A stretch of DNA of 64,000 bases from Arthrobacter citreus (GCA_013200995.1 CP053688.1:5022001-5086000); one strand, 5' to 3'. Numbered from the stretch's first letter, positions 1 to 8,142 are shown. A program made the numbers and translations. The notes: generated by a model not told the origin, from the sequence alone.

Positions 1-420
1 CATATCAAAGAATTATTGCAATACAAAGCAATTGAGAAACCTGTATATGACTATACAATTCATACAAGATCTTCAGAAACAATCCCTGTAGAACCAAAAG
101 AAGTTATCATTTTAGAAGGTATTCTAGTTTTAGAAGACGAGCGTTTACGTGACTTAATGGATATAAAAATATTTGTAGATACGGATGCTGACTTACGAAT
201 TCTTCGTAGAATACAGCGAGATATAAAAGAACGTGGAAGAACAGTTGATTCTGTAGTAGATCAATATGTAAATGTTGTACGACCTATGCATAATCAATTC
301 TGTGAACCATCTAAAAAATTCGCTGATATTATTATACCTGAAGGCGGTCAGAACTTTGTTGCTATTGATTTAATGGCTACAAAAATTCAGACTATACTTG
401 AAAGAGTAAGTGTATTATAA
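1..420 (+). CDS. udk: uridine kinase, C-terminal part (cut by window start)
   Basis: Uridine/cytidine kinase phosphorylates uridine and cytidine to UMP and CMP in pyrimidine salvage. The frame is open from base 1 and ends at 420, giving 139 codons of about 210 in the family. The Walker A region is therefore off the left edge. Visible are the substrate-side segment [10 protein letters not shown], the strand LEGILVLED, and the LID-type stretch [13 protein letters not shown]. The ttg at 16 is internal and not a start. The next gene is greA, as in Bacillus subtilis, which supports the call. A terminator follows at 461. Family identity is seen in the sequence; activity is established family knowledge. 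Confidence 0.93.
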   Translation, partial: HIKELLQYKAIEKPVYDYTIHTRSSETIPVEPKEVIILEGILVLEDERLRDLMDIKIFVDTDADLRILRRIQRDIKERGRTVDSVVDQYVNVVRPMHNQFCEPSKKFADIIIPEGGQNFVAIDLMATKIQTILERVSVL

Positions 421-460
421 TACCTTCATATGAGAGAATAATTCCTTAAAATAATTTTGG

Positions 461-497
461 AAAGATGGAGAAGCAAAAACTTCTTCATCTTTCTATA
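461..497 (+). terminator. terminator after udk
   Basis: A 13-bp stem (461-473 with 480-492, one G:T pair) encloses the loop CAAAAA and is followed by a short T-containing tail. It separates udk from greA. Confidence 0.7.
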
Positions 498-552
498 TAA
501 AAGAATGCGTTTTCAAAAATTGAATGTTTCATTAATTATTCTCATACACTGT

Positions 553-580
553 TTGTACAACCATTGTATAAACATATATT
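553..580 (+). promoter_or_regulatory. possible greA promoter
   Basis: TTGTAC (553-558) and TATATT (575-580) are separated by 16 bp, about 50 bp upstream of greA. Both hexamers are imperfect, so this is a tentative sigma-A promoter. Confidence 0.35.
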
Positions 581-629
581 TAGAAGTTCTACATAAAGAA
601 ACGGTGGATACTAAAAGGAGTGTACAAAA

Positions 630-1106
630 ATGGCTAACGAAAAAAAATTCCCTATGACTTTAGCAGGGAAACAAAAATTAGAACAAGAATTAGAAAACTT
701 AAAAACTGTAAAACGTGCAGAAGTTGTAGAGCGTATTAAAATTGCTCGTAGCTTCGGTGACCTTTCAGAGAACTCTGAATACGATGCAGCTAAAGATGAG
801 CAAGCGTTTGTAGAGGGTCGTATTACTACTTTAGAAAATATGATTCGTAATGCAGAAATTATTACTGAAAGCAACGAAGCATCAGATACAGTAACTTTAG
901 GTAAATCTGTTACTTTCTTAGAATTACCTGCAGGTGACGAAGAAACTTACACAATCGTAGGTAGTGCTGAGGCTGACCCATTTGAAGGTAAAATTTCAAA
1001 TGATTCTCCAATCGCTAGAAGCTTATTAGGTAAAACAGTTGGTGAAGAAGTAACTGTTAGTACTCCAGGTGGAGATATGCAAGTGAGAATTACTGCTGTT
1101 AAATAA
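630..1106 (+). CDS. greA: transcription elongation factor GreA
   Basis: GreA binds the RNA polymerase secondary channel and stimulates transcript cleavage in backtracked complexes. The protein has 158 residues, the usual length. An N-terminal coiled-coil half ([16 protein letters not shown], then the acidic tip around [14 protein letters not shown]) is followed by a C-terminal FKBP-like half ending with [11 protein letters not shown]. The ATG at 630 follows an AAGGAG ribosome site. The place between udk and pbpI matches B. subtilis. A hairpin overlapping the next gene's start lies 36 bp downstream. Confidence 0.97.
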   Translation: MANEKKFPMTLAGKQKLEQELENLKTVKRAEVVERIKIARSFGDLSENSEYDAAKDEQAFVEGRITTLENMIRNAEIITESNEASDTVTLGKSVTFLELPAGDEETYTIVGSAEADPFEGKISNDSPIARSLLGKTVGEEVTVSTPGGDMQVRITAVK

Positions 1107-1142
1107 TTTGATTTGTTTAACAATTTAATAGTTTGAAAAGAG

Positions 1143-1178
1143 AACACCCCGTCTACACTGTAGATGAGGTGTTTTTTT
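1143..1178 (+). terminator. greA terminator hairpin overlapping the pbpI ribosome site
   Basis: The arms 1143-1155 and 1161-1173 pair over 13 positions with one mismatch and one G:T pair. The loop is CACTG and a T run reaches 1178. The 3' arm contains GAGGTG, the apparent ribosome site of the next gene, whose ATG starts at 1179 directly after the T run. It may act as terminator, attenuator and translational switch. Confidence 0.75.
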
Positions 1179-2939
1179 ATGCATAGACGGATAAAAGCCA
1201 TTTTAATTATATTTACGTTATTATTTTCTTTAATCCTATACAGATGTTTAGATATAGGTGTACTTAATCAAAAGGATTTTGGGCCACAGAAGGTAAACTT
1301 AATTGAACGAAGCGTTGCTCAAAGGACTTTTCAATTTCGTATTGATAATGGTCGTGGAAAAATACTTGACCGTAATGGAAAACTATTAAGCGCAGCCTAT
1401 ACCCCAAAAGTTATTTTATTTCCCTTTTTAAAAACTATTAATTGGCCGATTGAAAAATTATCTCAAATCACAGGAGTATCGGTTACAAATATAAAAAATC
1501 AGTTTAATAATAAAAAAGAACCTTTTACATTGGATGGGATTAAGAAGACATTAACATCTGAAGAAATTGACGAAATTAATAATTTACATGTTTCTGGTTT
1601 AATTTCAATGCTGTCACAAGATAAAGATGATAAACAATTAGCAGAACATTTAATAGGAATTGCAAGAGAAAATAAAGAACAATATGAAAAGCAGTATGAG
1701 AGTGATCGAGACTATAAACCTAAGGAATTTGGAGTAATCGGATTAGAAGCTCAGTTTGAAGATTTCCTAAAATCTGATGGTACATCTAATCTAATGCTTC
1801 ATGTAGACAATTTAGGTAAACCAATGTTCGGAAATGAAGTAAAGTATGCCAAGCCAAGTAATCCCTTTTATCCAGTTTCCCTTTCTACAACACTGGATAA
1901 GAATTTACAGCAAATACTAGAACAATCAGTTGACCAAGCTAAACTTAAAAAAGGCGCAGCGGTACTAATTGACGTGAAGACGAACAAATTATTAGCTATG
2001 GTAAGTCGACCTACTATGGATTTCCAAAATTTATTTTCTCAAAATGACAATACAGCAACGAATTATGCATTATTAGCTAGTACTCCTGGGTCTGTTTTTA
2101 AAACAGTAGTAGCGGCTGCTGCGATTGATCAAGGAATTGTGAAAGATAATCAAATGTTTAATTGTAATAATAATCTAGTTGGTAAATACGAAGACGAAGA
2201 GAAAAAACGAAAAGGTAATTTAAACTTCCAACAAAGCTTCTATGAAAGCTGTAATTACACATTTGGACAATTAGGAAAGCAATTAACTTTAAAAAATAAA
2301 GATATGTTTCAAACTTATGCTAAAAAGCTAGGTTTAGATGGTCCCGTAGGTTGGACAGGTTCGGTTTATCACGAGGCTAGTTTTAGTCAATTTCAAAATG
2401 AGGGAAAACCAACTTATTTTGTAGGAAACAATTTAAGTGATAAACTCTTAAATTCATCCATTGGACAGCAGGATGTAAAAGTTTCACCTCTTGCAGTAGC
2501 CAATATGATGGCGACAATAGCGCGTGGAGGAAGCCCAAAACAAGTAAAGGTTGTAGATTCTGTATTATATAAAAACGGTACAGAAATGTTTAAATTTCCA
2601 GATCAAACATTGGCAGATGATTATTTAGCTCCAGATTCAATGGGAAAATTAAGAGAGCTATTAAGAGGAGTAGTAACGGATGCTAAAGGAACTGGAAGTA
2701 GATATGCTAGTTTACCGTATACATTAACTGGTAAAAGTGGTACTGCAGAAACAAAAGTAGTCGATGGTAAAATAGTTGAACAAAACAAATGGTTCGCAGG
2801 ATATTTCCCATATGACAAACCAAGATATGCATTTGCAGTAGTTAGTTTAAATGTTTCTAACGAAGTCACATCTACGTCTGATACTGTTACAAATTTAGTA
2901 AAATCTATTTATAACTTTGATAAAAGCCACACTAAATAA
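1179..2939 (+). CDS. pbpI: class B penicillin-binding protein (PbpI/YrrR type)
   Basis: This is a D,D-transpeptidase that cross-links peptidoglycan on the outer face of the membrane. It has one N-terminal membrane anchor (about residues 6-24), a dimerisation/pedestal region (about 50-210) and a transpeptidase domain (about 240-570). The penicillin-binding motifs are visible: SVFK near residue 304, SCN near 356 and KSGT near 518. The 586-residue length fits PbpI. The ATG at 1179 is preferred over the in-frame ATG at 1164, because GAGGTG at 1166 lies at the right distance and 1164 is inside the hairpin. Its place between greA and a yrrS-like gene matches B. subtilis yrrR. Confidence 0.92.
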   Translation: MHRRIKAILIIFTLLFSLILYRCLDIGVLNQKDFGPQKVNLIERSVAQRTFQFRIDNGRGKILDRNGKLLSAAYTPKVILFPFLKTINWPIEKLSQITGVSVTNIKNQFNNKKEPFTLDGIKKTLTSEEIDEINNLHVSGLISMLSQDKDDKQLAEHLIGIARENKEQYEKQYESDRDYKPKEFGVIGLEAQFEDFLKSDGTSNLMLHVDNLGKPMFGNEVKYAKPSNPFYPVSLSTTLDKNLQQILEQSVDQAKLKKGAAVLIDVKTNKLLAMVSRPTMDFQNLFSQNDNTATNYALLASTPGSVFKTVVAAAAIDQGIVKDNQMFNCNNNLVGKYEDEEKKRKGNLNFQQSFYESCNYTFGQLGKQLTLKNKDMFQTYAKKLGLDGPVGWTGSVYHEASFSQFQNEGKPTYFVGNNLSDKLLNSSIGQQDVKVSPLAVANMMATIARGGSPKQVKVVDSVLYKNGTEMFKFPDQTLADDYLAPDSMGKLRELLRGVVTDAKGTGSRYASLPYTLTGKSGTAETKVVDGKIVEQNKWFAGYFPYDKPRYAFAVVSLNVSNEVTSTSDTVTNLVKSIYNFDKSHTK

Positions 2940-3004
2940 CTTTTTTTCTTAATTAACTCTATGATAAAATAGGGAAAATTAGTTGTTTTTGGAGGATTTT
3001 GTCA

Positions 3005-3601
3005 ATGTCTTCGATTGAAACAAACAGAAGGGTCCAAAAGTTAAGAAGTGTACGAAGAGGGAATTATTTTTACCGTTTACTACTTATTCCACTTCTTTTT
3101 GGAATTATCTATTTAGGGATAAAAATTGCGCTACCAATCATTAAGCAAGAAAAAATGGAGCCTAAAACTGCAAAAGCTGAGCTAACTACATCAGTCCAAG
3201 AACCAAAGCAAATGACGGATATACCGAATCCATACCAAGCCAAATATCGTGAAAGAGTAAATGAGATTATTCGAGATTCAGTAAATGATGAAAATATAAT
3301 CGAGTCAACTGTGAAAGAATGGAAGCCTAATATAACGAAGCAAATTGAACCGCATATCGTTCGGTATAGTTATAAATCTCAAGACTTCTACGAAATGGAA
3401 GAAGCAGTTTCAAAAGCTACTTCTTTAACAAAAGAAGATTTCTCCGTGTGGCATCTCGGTAAAGGATACGATCTTCAAAGTATAAAAGTATATATAGCCA
3501 CAAATGACTTAAGCTATAAATATGTCGTTTACTTACACTGGGTTGAAAAAGAAGGGTGGCTCCCGATACTAGTCCAGGAAGTAAAGGCTTTAAAGTATTA
3601 A
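3005..3601 (+). CDS. yrrS: YrrS-like membrane-anchored protein (DUF1510)
   Basis: The protein has 198 residues, with a basic N-terminus, one membrane segment (about residues 23-45), a variable linker, and a C-terminal domain with the YrrS-type pattern: an EMEEAVSKAT helix, SVWHLGKG, and VVYLHWVEKEGWLPI near the end. Function is unknown. In B. subtilis yrrS follows the PBP gene yrrR, which suggests a link to cell-wall synthesis, but that is inference. The ATG at 3005 is chosen because GGAGG at 2991-2995 lies 9 bp upstream; the TTG at 2999 would be too close. The next gene is mtnN, without the usual yrrT methyltransferase between. Confidence 0.8.
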   Translation: MSSIETNRRVQKLRSVRRGNYFYRLLLIPLLFGIIYLGIKIALPIIKQEKMEPKTAKAELTTSVQEPKQMTDIPNPYQAKYRERVNEIIRDSVNDENIIESTVKEWKPNITKQIEPHIVRYSYKSQDFYEMEEAVSKATSLTKEDFSVWHLGKGYDLQSIKVYIATNDLSYKYVVYLHWVEKEGWLPILVQEVKALKY

Positions 3602-3685
3602 ATGCGGGTTGCATTCTGAAAGATGAAAGGTATGTCTGTATATGTTAAAATGATTAAAGTTTGATAGAAAGTAGGGAATAAAAGA

Positions 3686-4378
3686 ATGAAAATAGCTATT
3701 ATTGGAGCAATGGAAGAAGAAGTACATGTATTACGTGATAAATTAGATAACCTGAAAAAAGAAGAAATTGCAGGTTCAGAATATAATATTGGTACATATG
3801 AAGGTAAACAAGTAATTTTATTAAAGTCTGGGATTGGTAAAGTTAATGCAGCAATGGCAACTGCAATTCTATTAGAAAAATATCAGCCAGACGTTGTTAT
3901 TAATACAGGTTCTGCAGGTGGCTTACACACAGATTTAAATGTTGGTGATGTAGTGATTTCAACAGAAGTGCGTCACCATGACGTAGACGTAACTGCATTC
4001 AATTATGAATACGGCCAAGTACCAGGTATGCCAGCAGCATTCCCTTCAGATGACAAATTAAAGTCTATTGCTAAAAAATGTGCTGAAAAGATTAATGGAA
4101 TTCAAGTAGTTGAAGGACTAATTGTAACTGGGGACTCATTTATGAATGATCCTGTTAGAGTTGAGTTCGTAAAAGGAAAATTTGGGGATCTTTATGCTGT
4201 AGAAATGGAAGCAGCTGCAATTGCTCAAGTTTGTTTTGCCTTTAAAGTACCGTTTGTTGTAACGCGTGCATTATCAGATATTGCGGGTAAAGAATCAGAT
4301 ATTTCATTTGATCAATTCATTCATACTGCAGCAGTAAATTCAACATTAATGGTTGAGGAAATGATTAAAGCATTATAA
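3686..4378 (+). CDS. mtnN: 5'-methylthioadenosine/S-adenosylhomocysteine nucleosidase
   Basis: MtnN cleaves adenine from methylthioadenosine and S-adenosylhomocysteine, removing inhibitors of SAM-dependent reactions and feeding methionine recycling. The 230 residues match the family. Visible motifs are GAMEEEV near the N-terminus (catalytic Glu region), NTGSAGGL, the [11 protein letters not shown] substrate-binding segment and the RALSDIAG segment with the catalytic Asp. In B. subtilis it is followed by mccA and mccB (homocysteine to cysteine); here a terminator and an unrelated insertion follow instead. Confidence 0.96.
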   Translation: MKIAIIGAMEEEVHVLRDKLDNLKKEEIAGSEYNIGTYEGKQVILLKSGIGKVNAAMATAILLEKYQPDVVINTGSAGGLHTDLNVGDVVISTEVRHHDVDVTAFNYEYGQVPGMPAAFPSDDKLKSIAKKCAEKINGIQVVEGLIVTGDSFMNDPVRVEFVKGKFGDLYAVEMEAAAIAQVCFAFKVPFVVTRALSDIAGKESDISFDQFIHTAAVNSTLMVEEMIKAL

Positions 4379-4385
4379 TTCTGTT

Positions 4386-4419
4386 GGGAAAGATGTCTTT
4401 ATAGGCATCTTTCTTTATG
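4386..4419 (+). terminator. mtnN terminator, copy 1 of a 31-bp direct repeat
   Basis: The stem AAAGATGTC/GGCATCTTT (4389-4397 with 4404-4412) has the loop TTTATA and a T-rich tail. The segment 4386-4416 recurs without a mismatch at 5128-5158. Confidence 0.85.
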
Positions 4420-4483
4420 TTGTTGAAAAATGAGTTTGTCAATTAAGGCGTAATATTTTTCAATGTAAAGGAAGCTGTCTCTA

Positions 4484-4604
4484 GTTGATTTCCACTACAG
4501 GATTCTCGCTTTTCATTGGGCGAGACCTGAGCCTCCTCGGCAAGCCTGCGCTCAGGCTTCCCGCATCTCCCATTGGAGTCGAGAACCCCTCCGTTCCAAA
4601 CAAC
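4484..4604. repeat. GC-rich interspersed repeat, full copy
   Basis: A roughly 120-bp GC-rich island in AT-rich surroundings starts GTTGATTTCCACTACAGG and ends with CAAACAAC. It has inner complementary parts (ATTCTCG near 4503, CGAGAA near 4580). A shorter copy lies at 60279-60330 in reverse orientation. From memory this resembles intergenic repeats seen in many Bacillaceae genomes; I could not check that here. Confidence 0.65.
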
Positions 4605-4997
4605 TTCTTCAAAATAAAAAAGCAAAAACCTTATTGATTACATTTACTTAGAGAAAAATAAAAATTAAATACTCGATTATATTGCTAATATCGGTAAATC
4701 GTCTATTTATAAACTAGTAATGGAATTTCTTCTTCAAACAATTAACATATCTATATTTTTTATTCTGAAAAAGATCCATGACTAAGTTTATTAGTATTGC
4801 ACATACAAATTAACTATTAAAACAAATAAATAACATCATTAAAAAATTACAAATCTACCTTCAAATAGTTCGCCTAATAACATTTTAATTATTGACTATT
4901 TTATATTTCAACATGATCATTCTTGATAAAGTTGGTTGTAGTAGACTTCACTACGTCTTGATATGAGCATTCTGTTATTCATACTTTTGCTTTTTAC
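4605..4997. other. AT-rich non-coding stretch
   Basis: No open frame with a ribosome site, RNA motif or clear hairpin was seen on either strand. Confidence 0.5.
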
Positions 4998-5074
4998 TTA
5001 CTCTTGAACCGCTTATGAGTAACAATATTACAGATTTCTGCCTGATTATTTACTCATGAACTCTTTATGAGTAA
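4998..5074. repeat. tandem pair of TTACTC...GAGTAA hairpin elements
   Basis: Two copies lie 52 bp apart: TTACTCTTGAAC...TATGAGTAAC from 4998 and TTACTCATGAAC...TATGAGTAAC from 5050. Each holds an inverted repeat TTACTC/GAGTAA with a 13-bp centre. Function unknown; they could be binding sites or remnants of a repeat. Confidence 0.5.
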
Positions 5075-5127
5075 CAATTTTTCATATTCACAGTATTTTA
5101 CTATCGCGTGATACGTTCATGACGTTA

Positions 5128-5160
5128 GGGAAAGATGTCTTTATAGGCATCTTTCTTTTT
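5128..5160 (+). terminator. terminator, copy 2 of the mtnN terminator repeat
   Basis: The stem 5131-5139/5146-5154 with loop TTTATA is identical to the mtnN terminator 742 bp upstream and has a longer T run. No gene ends directly before it, so it looks like a duplicated segment. Confidence 0.8.
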
Positions 5161-5176
5161 TTATCCAAATATAATG

Positions 5177-5249
5177 AGTGAGTACTCACTTTTTATTGAC
5201 TAGTAATAAAAAGTGATTTAAGATGAAGTTGAAGAGTGAGTACTCACTC
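5177..5249 (+). promoter_or_regulatory. promoter with two TetR-type palindromic operators
   Basis: TTGACT (5196-5201) and TAAGAT (5219-5224) are separated by exactly 17 bp. AGTGAGTACTCACT lies upstream (5177-5190), and the same palindrome extended by one base per side (5234-5249) lies at the expected transcript start. The operator centres are 58 bp apart. The TetR gene ending this operon is the likely ligand-released repressor. Confidence 0.85.
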
Positions 5250-5294
5250 ATTGTGAAAAATATGAAAGTAAATATATTTGAACGGAGGATTAAG

Positions 5295-6014
5295 ATGAGC
5301 AATGTTGTTCAAATCCAACAGGTCGATCGTTTATTTGGAAAAAGAGCTGTGCTAAAAAATATTTCTATGACTATTCAAGAAGGGGAAATTTTTGGAATAT
5401 TAGGCCCATCAGGCTCTGGAAAAACAACTTTAATTAAATTGATTGCTGGAATTGATAAAAGTTCAAAAGGAGAGGTACTTGTTTATAACAAACAGATGCC
5501 TGATTTCTCCGTCCTGCCGTCGATAGGATACATGGGTCAATCTGATGCATTGTATAGTGATTTAACTGGTGCTGATAATTTAAGTTTCTTTGGTGCGCTA
5601 TATAATTTAAAAGGTAAAGAACTAAAGGCGAGAATTCAGGAAGTAGCTGAAATTGTTGGTTTAGAGGATGCATTAAGCAAACAAGTTAATCAATACTCTG
5701 GGGGAATGAAAAAGCGACTTTCTCTAGCAATTTCAATTCTGCATAAACCTACATTACTAATTCTGGATGAACCAACAGTTGGAATTGATCCTGTACTTAG
5801 AAAGCAAATATGGAATCAGTTTTTTGACATGAAAAAACAAGGCACTACGATCATTATTACAACCCATATCATGGAAGAAGCTGAAAAGTGCGAGCGTATT
5901 GGATTAATTAGAGAAGGTGAACTAATCGCATTAGACACGACTGAAAATTTAATCTCGAAATCAAAAACTGGCAAGATTGAAGACCTATATTTTAATAATG
6001 AGGTGAGTTCATGA
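5295..6014 (+). CDS. ABC transporter ATP-binding protein (DrrA-like exporter type)
   Basis: This is the nucleotide-binding subunit of an ABC-2 type exporter, 239 residues and cytoplasmic. Walker A GPSGSGKTT is at about residues 37-45. The signature YSGGMKKRLSLA and the Walker B segment LLILDEP follow, then THIMEEAEKCERI with the switch His. The ATG at 5295 is chosen because GGAGG (5284-5288) precedes it; earlier in-frame starts overlap the -10 box or an operator. The next gene overlaps by 4 bp (ATGA). With the permease and TetR gene it forms a self-regulated operon, suggesting export of a toxic compound; the substrate is unknown. Confidence 0.92.
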   Translation: MSNVVQIQQVDRLFGKRAVLKNISMTIQEGEIFGILGPSGSGKTTLIKLIAGIDKSSKGEVLVYNKQMPDFSVLPSIGYMGQSDALYSDLTGADNLSFFGALYNLKGKELKARIQEVAEIVGLEDALSKQVNQYSGGMKKRLSLAISILHKPTLLILDEPTVGIDPVLRKQIWNQFFDMKKQGTTIIITTHIMEEAEKCERIGLIREGELIALDTTENLISKSKTGKIEDLYFNNEVSS

Positions 6015-7027
6015 GAATCTTTGCTATTTCAAAACGAATCATTAAACAATTTTTAAAAGATAGAAGATCTCTTGCAATGATTTTCGTAGCACCTATTGTG
6101 TTATTATTTTTATTTTCTTATATCTTAAAACAAGATGATACAAAGCCTACATTAGCTCTTGTAGATGCCCCGCCAGCATTTGAACATGTAATGAAAGACT
6201 ATGCGAAAGTAAAAAATGTTAATCCTTCAAATATAAAAGTTAAATTGAAAAATATGAAGCTTGATGGTGCTGTCTTATTTAAGTCAGGAGAAATAGTGGT
6301 ACAGATTGAAGGGACTGATAAAGCAAGAACTACTGCAGTTATGGATGCGATTCAATCAGCAGTGAAGGAAATCACACCGTCTAATCTTAAAATTGTAATG
6401 GATCCAATTTACGGTAGTAAAAATATGGAATCGTTTGATTCGATTGGACCTATTTTTATTGGATTCTTCTCGTTTTTATTTGTTTTTATCTTATCAGGTA
6501 TTTCATTTGTGCGAGAAAGATTAACGACAACTTTAGAACGATTACTAGTTACACCTGTAAAAAGATGGGAAATTGTAGTAGGTTATATTCTAGGATTTGG
6601 ATTTTTTGCTCTTATACAATCAATTATTATCACAATCTTTTCAATCACAGTATTGGATATGTATAATGTAGGAAGCGCTTGGGAAGTTTGTGTAGTTAAT
6701 ATTTTGCTATCTCTTACTGCATTAACACTCGGAATGTTATTATCTGCATATGCAAATAATGAATTTCAAGTCGTGCAATTTATTCCAGTGATTGCTGTTC
6801 CTCAAATACTATTTTCAGGTATTTTTTCAACAGCATTCTTACCAAATTGGTTTAAAGTTATTGGAGGCATTTTACCACTGACATATGGAGCAGAGGCACT
6901 AAGAGGAATTATGATTAAAGGTCAGTCCCTTGTAGATGTTGGCTTCCAGCTATTAATTTTACTAGGATTTTCGATACTGTTTATTTCTTTAAACATAATT
7001 GCTTTAAAGAAACAGCGTTCAATTTAA
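6011..7027 (+). CDS. ABC-2 type transporter permease
   Basis: This 338-residue membrane subunit pairs with the ATPase just upstream (4-bp overlap). One membrane segment at about 24-44 is followed by an extracellular domain (about 45-140) and then about five membrane segments. IGPIFIGFFSFLFVFILSG starts the C-terminal membrane block, and RERLTTTLERLLVTPVKRWE is the coupling-helix region typical of ABC-2 exporters. The last hydrophobic segment ends near residue 332. Substrate unknown; TetR control suggests drug, dye or antimicrobial export. Confidence 0.9.
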   Translation: MRIFAISKRIIKQFLKDRRSLAMIFVAPIVLLFLFSYILKQDDTKPTLALVDAPPAFEHVMKDYAKVKNVNPSNIKVKLKNMKLDGAVLFKSGEIVVQIEGTDKARTTAVMDAIQSAVKEITPSNLKIVMDPIYGSKNMESFDSIGPIFIGFFSFLFVFILSGISFVRERLTTTLERLLVTPVKRWEIVVGYILGFGFFALIQSIIITIFSITVLDMYNVGSAWEVCVVNILLSLTALTLGMLLSAYANNEFQVVQFIPVIAVPQILFSGIFSTAFLPNWFKVIGGILPLTYGAEALRGIMIKGQSLVDVGFQLLILLGFSILFISLNIIALKKQRSI

Positions 7028-7030
7028 GGA

Positions 7031-7684
7031 GTGTTTCCAATTAAATTAGAAGAGTTTTTACCAGAAGAAAAATTACAGGAAATGAATGAAAAAGAAATAA
7101 AAATTCTTGAAGCAGCAATCGAAATATTTGCTGAAAAAGGCTTTGTTAGTACATCAACAAATGAAATAGCAAAAAAAGCAAATGTTGCTGAAGGTACAAT
7201 TTTTCGTTATTTCAAAACTAAAAAAGAATTATTAAAAAGCATCATAAAGCCCACTTTAGTAAAAACAATTGCTCCTTTTGAAATGGATCGTTTTTCTAAA
7301 GCAGTGTTTCATTTAGAACACAAAACATTTGAAGATTTTTTACATGCACTAATTAAAAATCGAATGGAATTTGTGAAAAAAAACAAGTCAGTAATAAAAA
7401 TAATCATACAAGAAATGCCATTTCAAGATGATATGCAAGAAGAATTAAAAAAACTTTTTAAAGAGAAAATGTATCCTAAAATTGCGCTTGTTTTACAATC
7501 GTTTATTGATAAAGGTCAAATAAAAGACATACCGATTCCAACCGTACTAAGATTGATTATTTCATCTGTTATTGGCCTTGTAGTATCGTCAATCGTGCTT
7601 GAAAATATTCCGTTATGGAATGAAGAGCAAGAAACACAACGCACTATCGAGTTTATTAAGGCAGGGTTAAATGCTAAAGAATAG
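7031..7684 (+). CDS. TetR/AcrR family repressor of the upstream ABC exporter
   Basis: The N-terminal helix-turn-helix is clear: [14 protein letters not shown], then [30 protein letters not shown] helical ligand-binding half follows. It is third in the ABC operon, and the palindromes around the operon promoter are probably its sites. The start is uncertain: GTG 7031 overlaps the SD (AAGGAG, 7026-7031), while the in-frame ATT at 7040 lies 8 bp after that SD and would give a typical [12 protein letters not shown]-terminus. ATG 7082 has only a weak SD and leaves a short lead before the first helix. The coordinates use GTG. Confidence 0.88.
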   Translation: MFPIKLEEFLPEEKLQEMNEKEIKILEAAIEIFAEKGFVSTSTNEIAKKANVAEGTIFRYFKTKKELLKSIIKPTLVKTIAPFEMDRFSKAVFHLEHKTFEDFLHALIKNRMEFVKKNKSVIKIIIQEMPFQDDMQEELKKLFKEKMYPKIALVLQSFIDKGQIKDIPIPTVLRLIISSVIGLVVSSIVLENIPLWNEEQETQRTIEFIKAGLNAKE

Positions 7685-7709
7685 TTAAAAAGACTAGGTT
7701 CTTTTTGTG

Positions 7710-7762
7710 AAAGGGATGGCTAAAAAGTCAGGGAAACTGACTCGGTAGCGTCCCTTTTTTTA
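7710..7762 (+). terminator. terminator after the ABC/TetR operon
   Basis: The outer stem AAAGGGA/TCCCTTT (7710-7716 with 7751-7757) encloses an inner stem AGTCAG/CTGACT, with a T run after it. Confidence 0.8.
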
Positions 7763-7908
7763 ATGATAGAGTAATTAAGAAAGTGGGGAATTCAGCCTAC
7801 TTTTTCTTCCTAATACCTGTATTTCTTGCCTTTAATTACCTTCTCTTTTCGGGTATAAAATATGTTAAAGTTAATAAGTCAAAGAAGAGAAGGGAAGGTG
7901 CAGTAATC

Positions 7909-8142
7909 GTGAATATTAAAAATCTACAAGCAAAGGTAAATGATTTTAAAACATTCGGTGCAATAACAACAGCATTGGCTACTTTTTTCTATTTCGGGAC
8001 TCTTCTTCCAAAGGACGGATTAACTCAAACAAAAATATTGACGATTGAGAGTATCGTTTTTGCAATGTTGATCTTTGCATTAGGCTTTTTCCTTACATCA
8101 AATTATTTTAAACGAAAACTTCAAAAAGAAGAACAAGCATAA
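7909..8142 (+). CDS. yrhC: YrhC family membrane protein
   Basis: A small membrane protein of unknown function, 77 residues from the GTG at 7909. It begins with a short amphipathic part (LQAKVNDFKTFG), then two membrane segments (about 16-34 and 46-66) and a charged tail. Length and pattern resemble YrhC of B. subtilis, which ends the mtnN-mccA-mccB cluster; here it remains after the inserted ABC operon. AAGGTG at 7895-7900 is a suitable ribosome site. The frame is open back to a GTG at 7783, which would add 42 residues with another hydrophobic segment but has no good ribosome site. Confidence 0.65.
   Translation: MNIKNLQAKVNDFKTFGAITTALATFFYFGTLLPKDGLTQTKILTIESIVFAMLIFALGFFLTSNYFKRKLQKEEQA

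Noticed and set aside
457..657. 66-codon plus-strand frame between udk and greA
   Set aside because: It runs through the udk terminator and the greA promoter region and overlaps the greA start.
4443..4625. 60-codon minus-strand frame
   Set aside because: It lies within the GC-rich interspersed repeat, has no ribosome site and resembles no protein.
5177..5249. Repeats around the exporter promoter considered as a CRISPR remnant or insertion-sequence ends
   Set aside because: Only two palindromes, placed precisely around a good promoter of a TetR-containing operon; operators explain them.
5223..5294. Earlier ATG for the exporter ATPase
   Set aside because: It overlaps the -10 box and an operator; the ATG at 5295 has a clear ribosome site.
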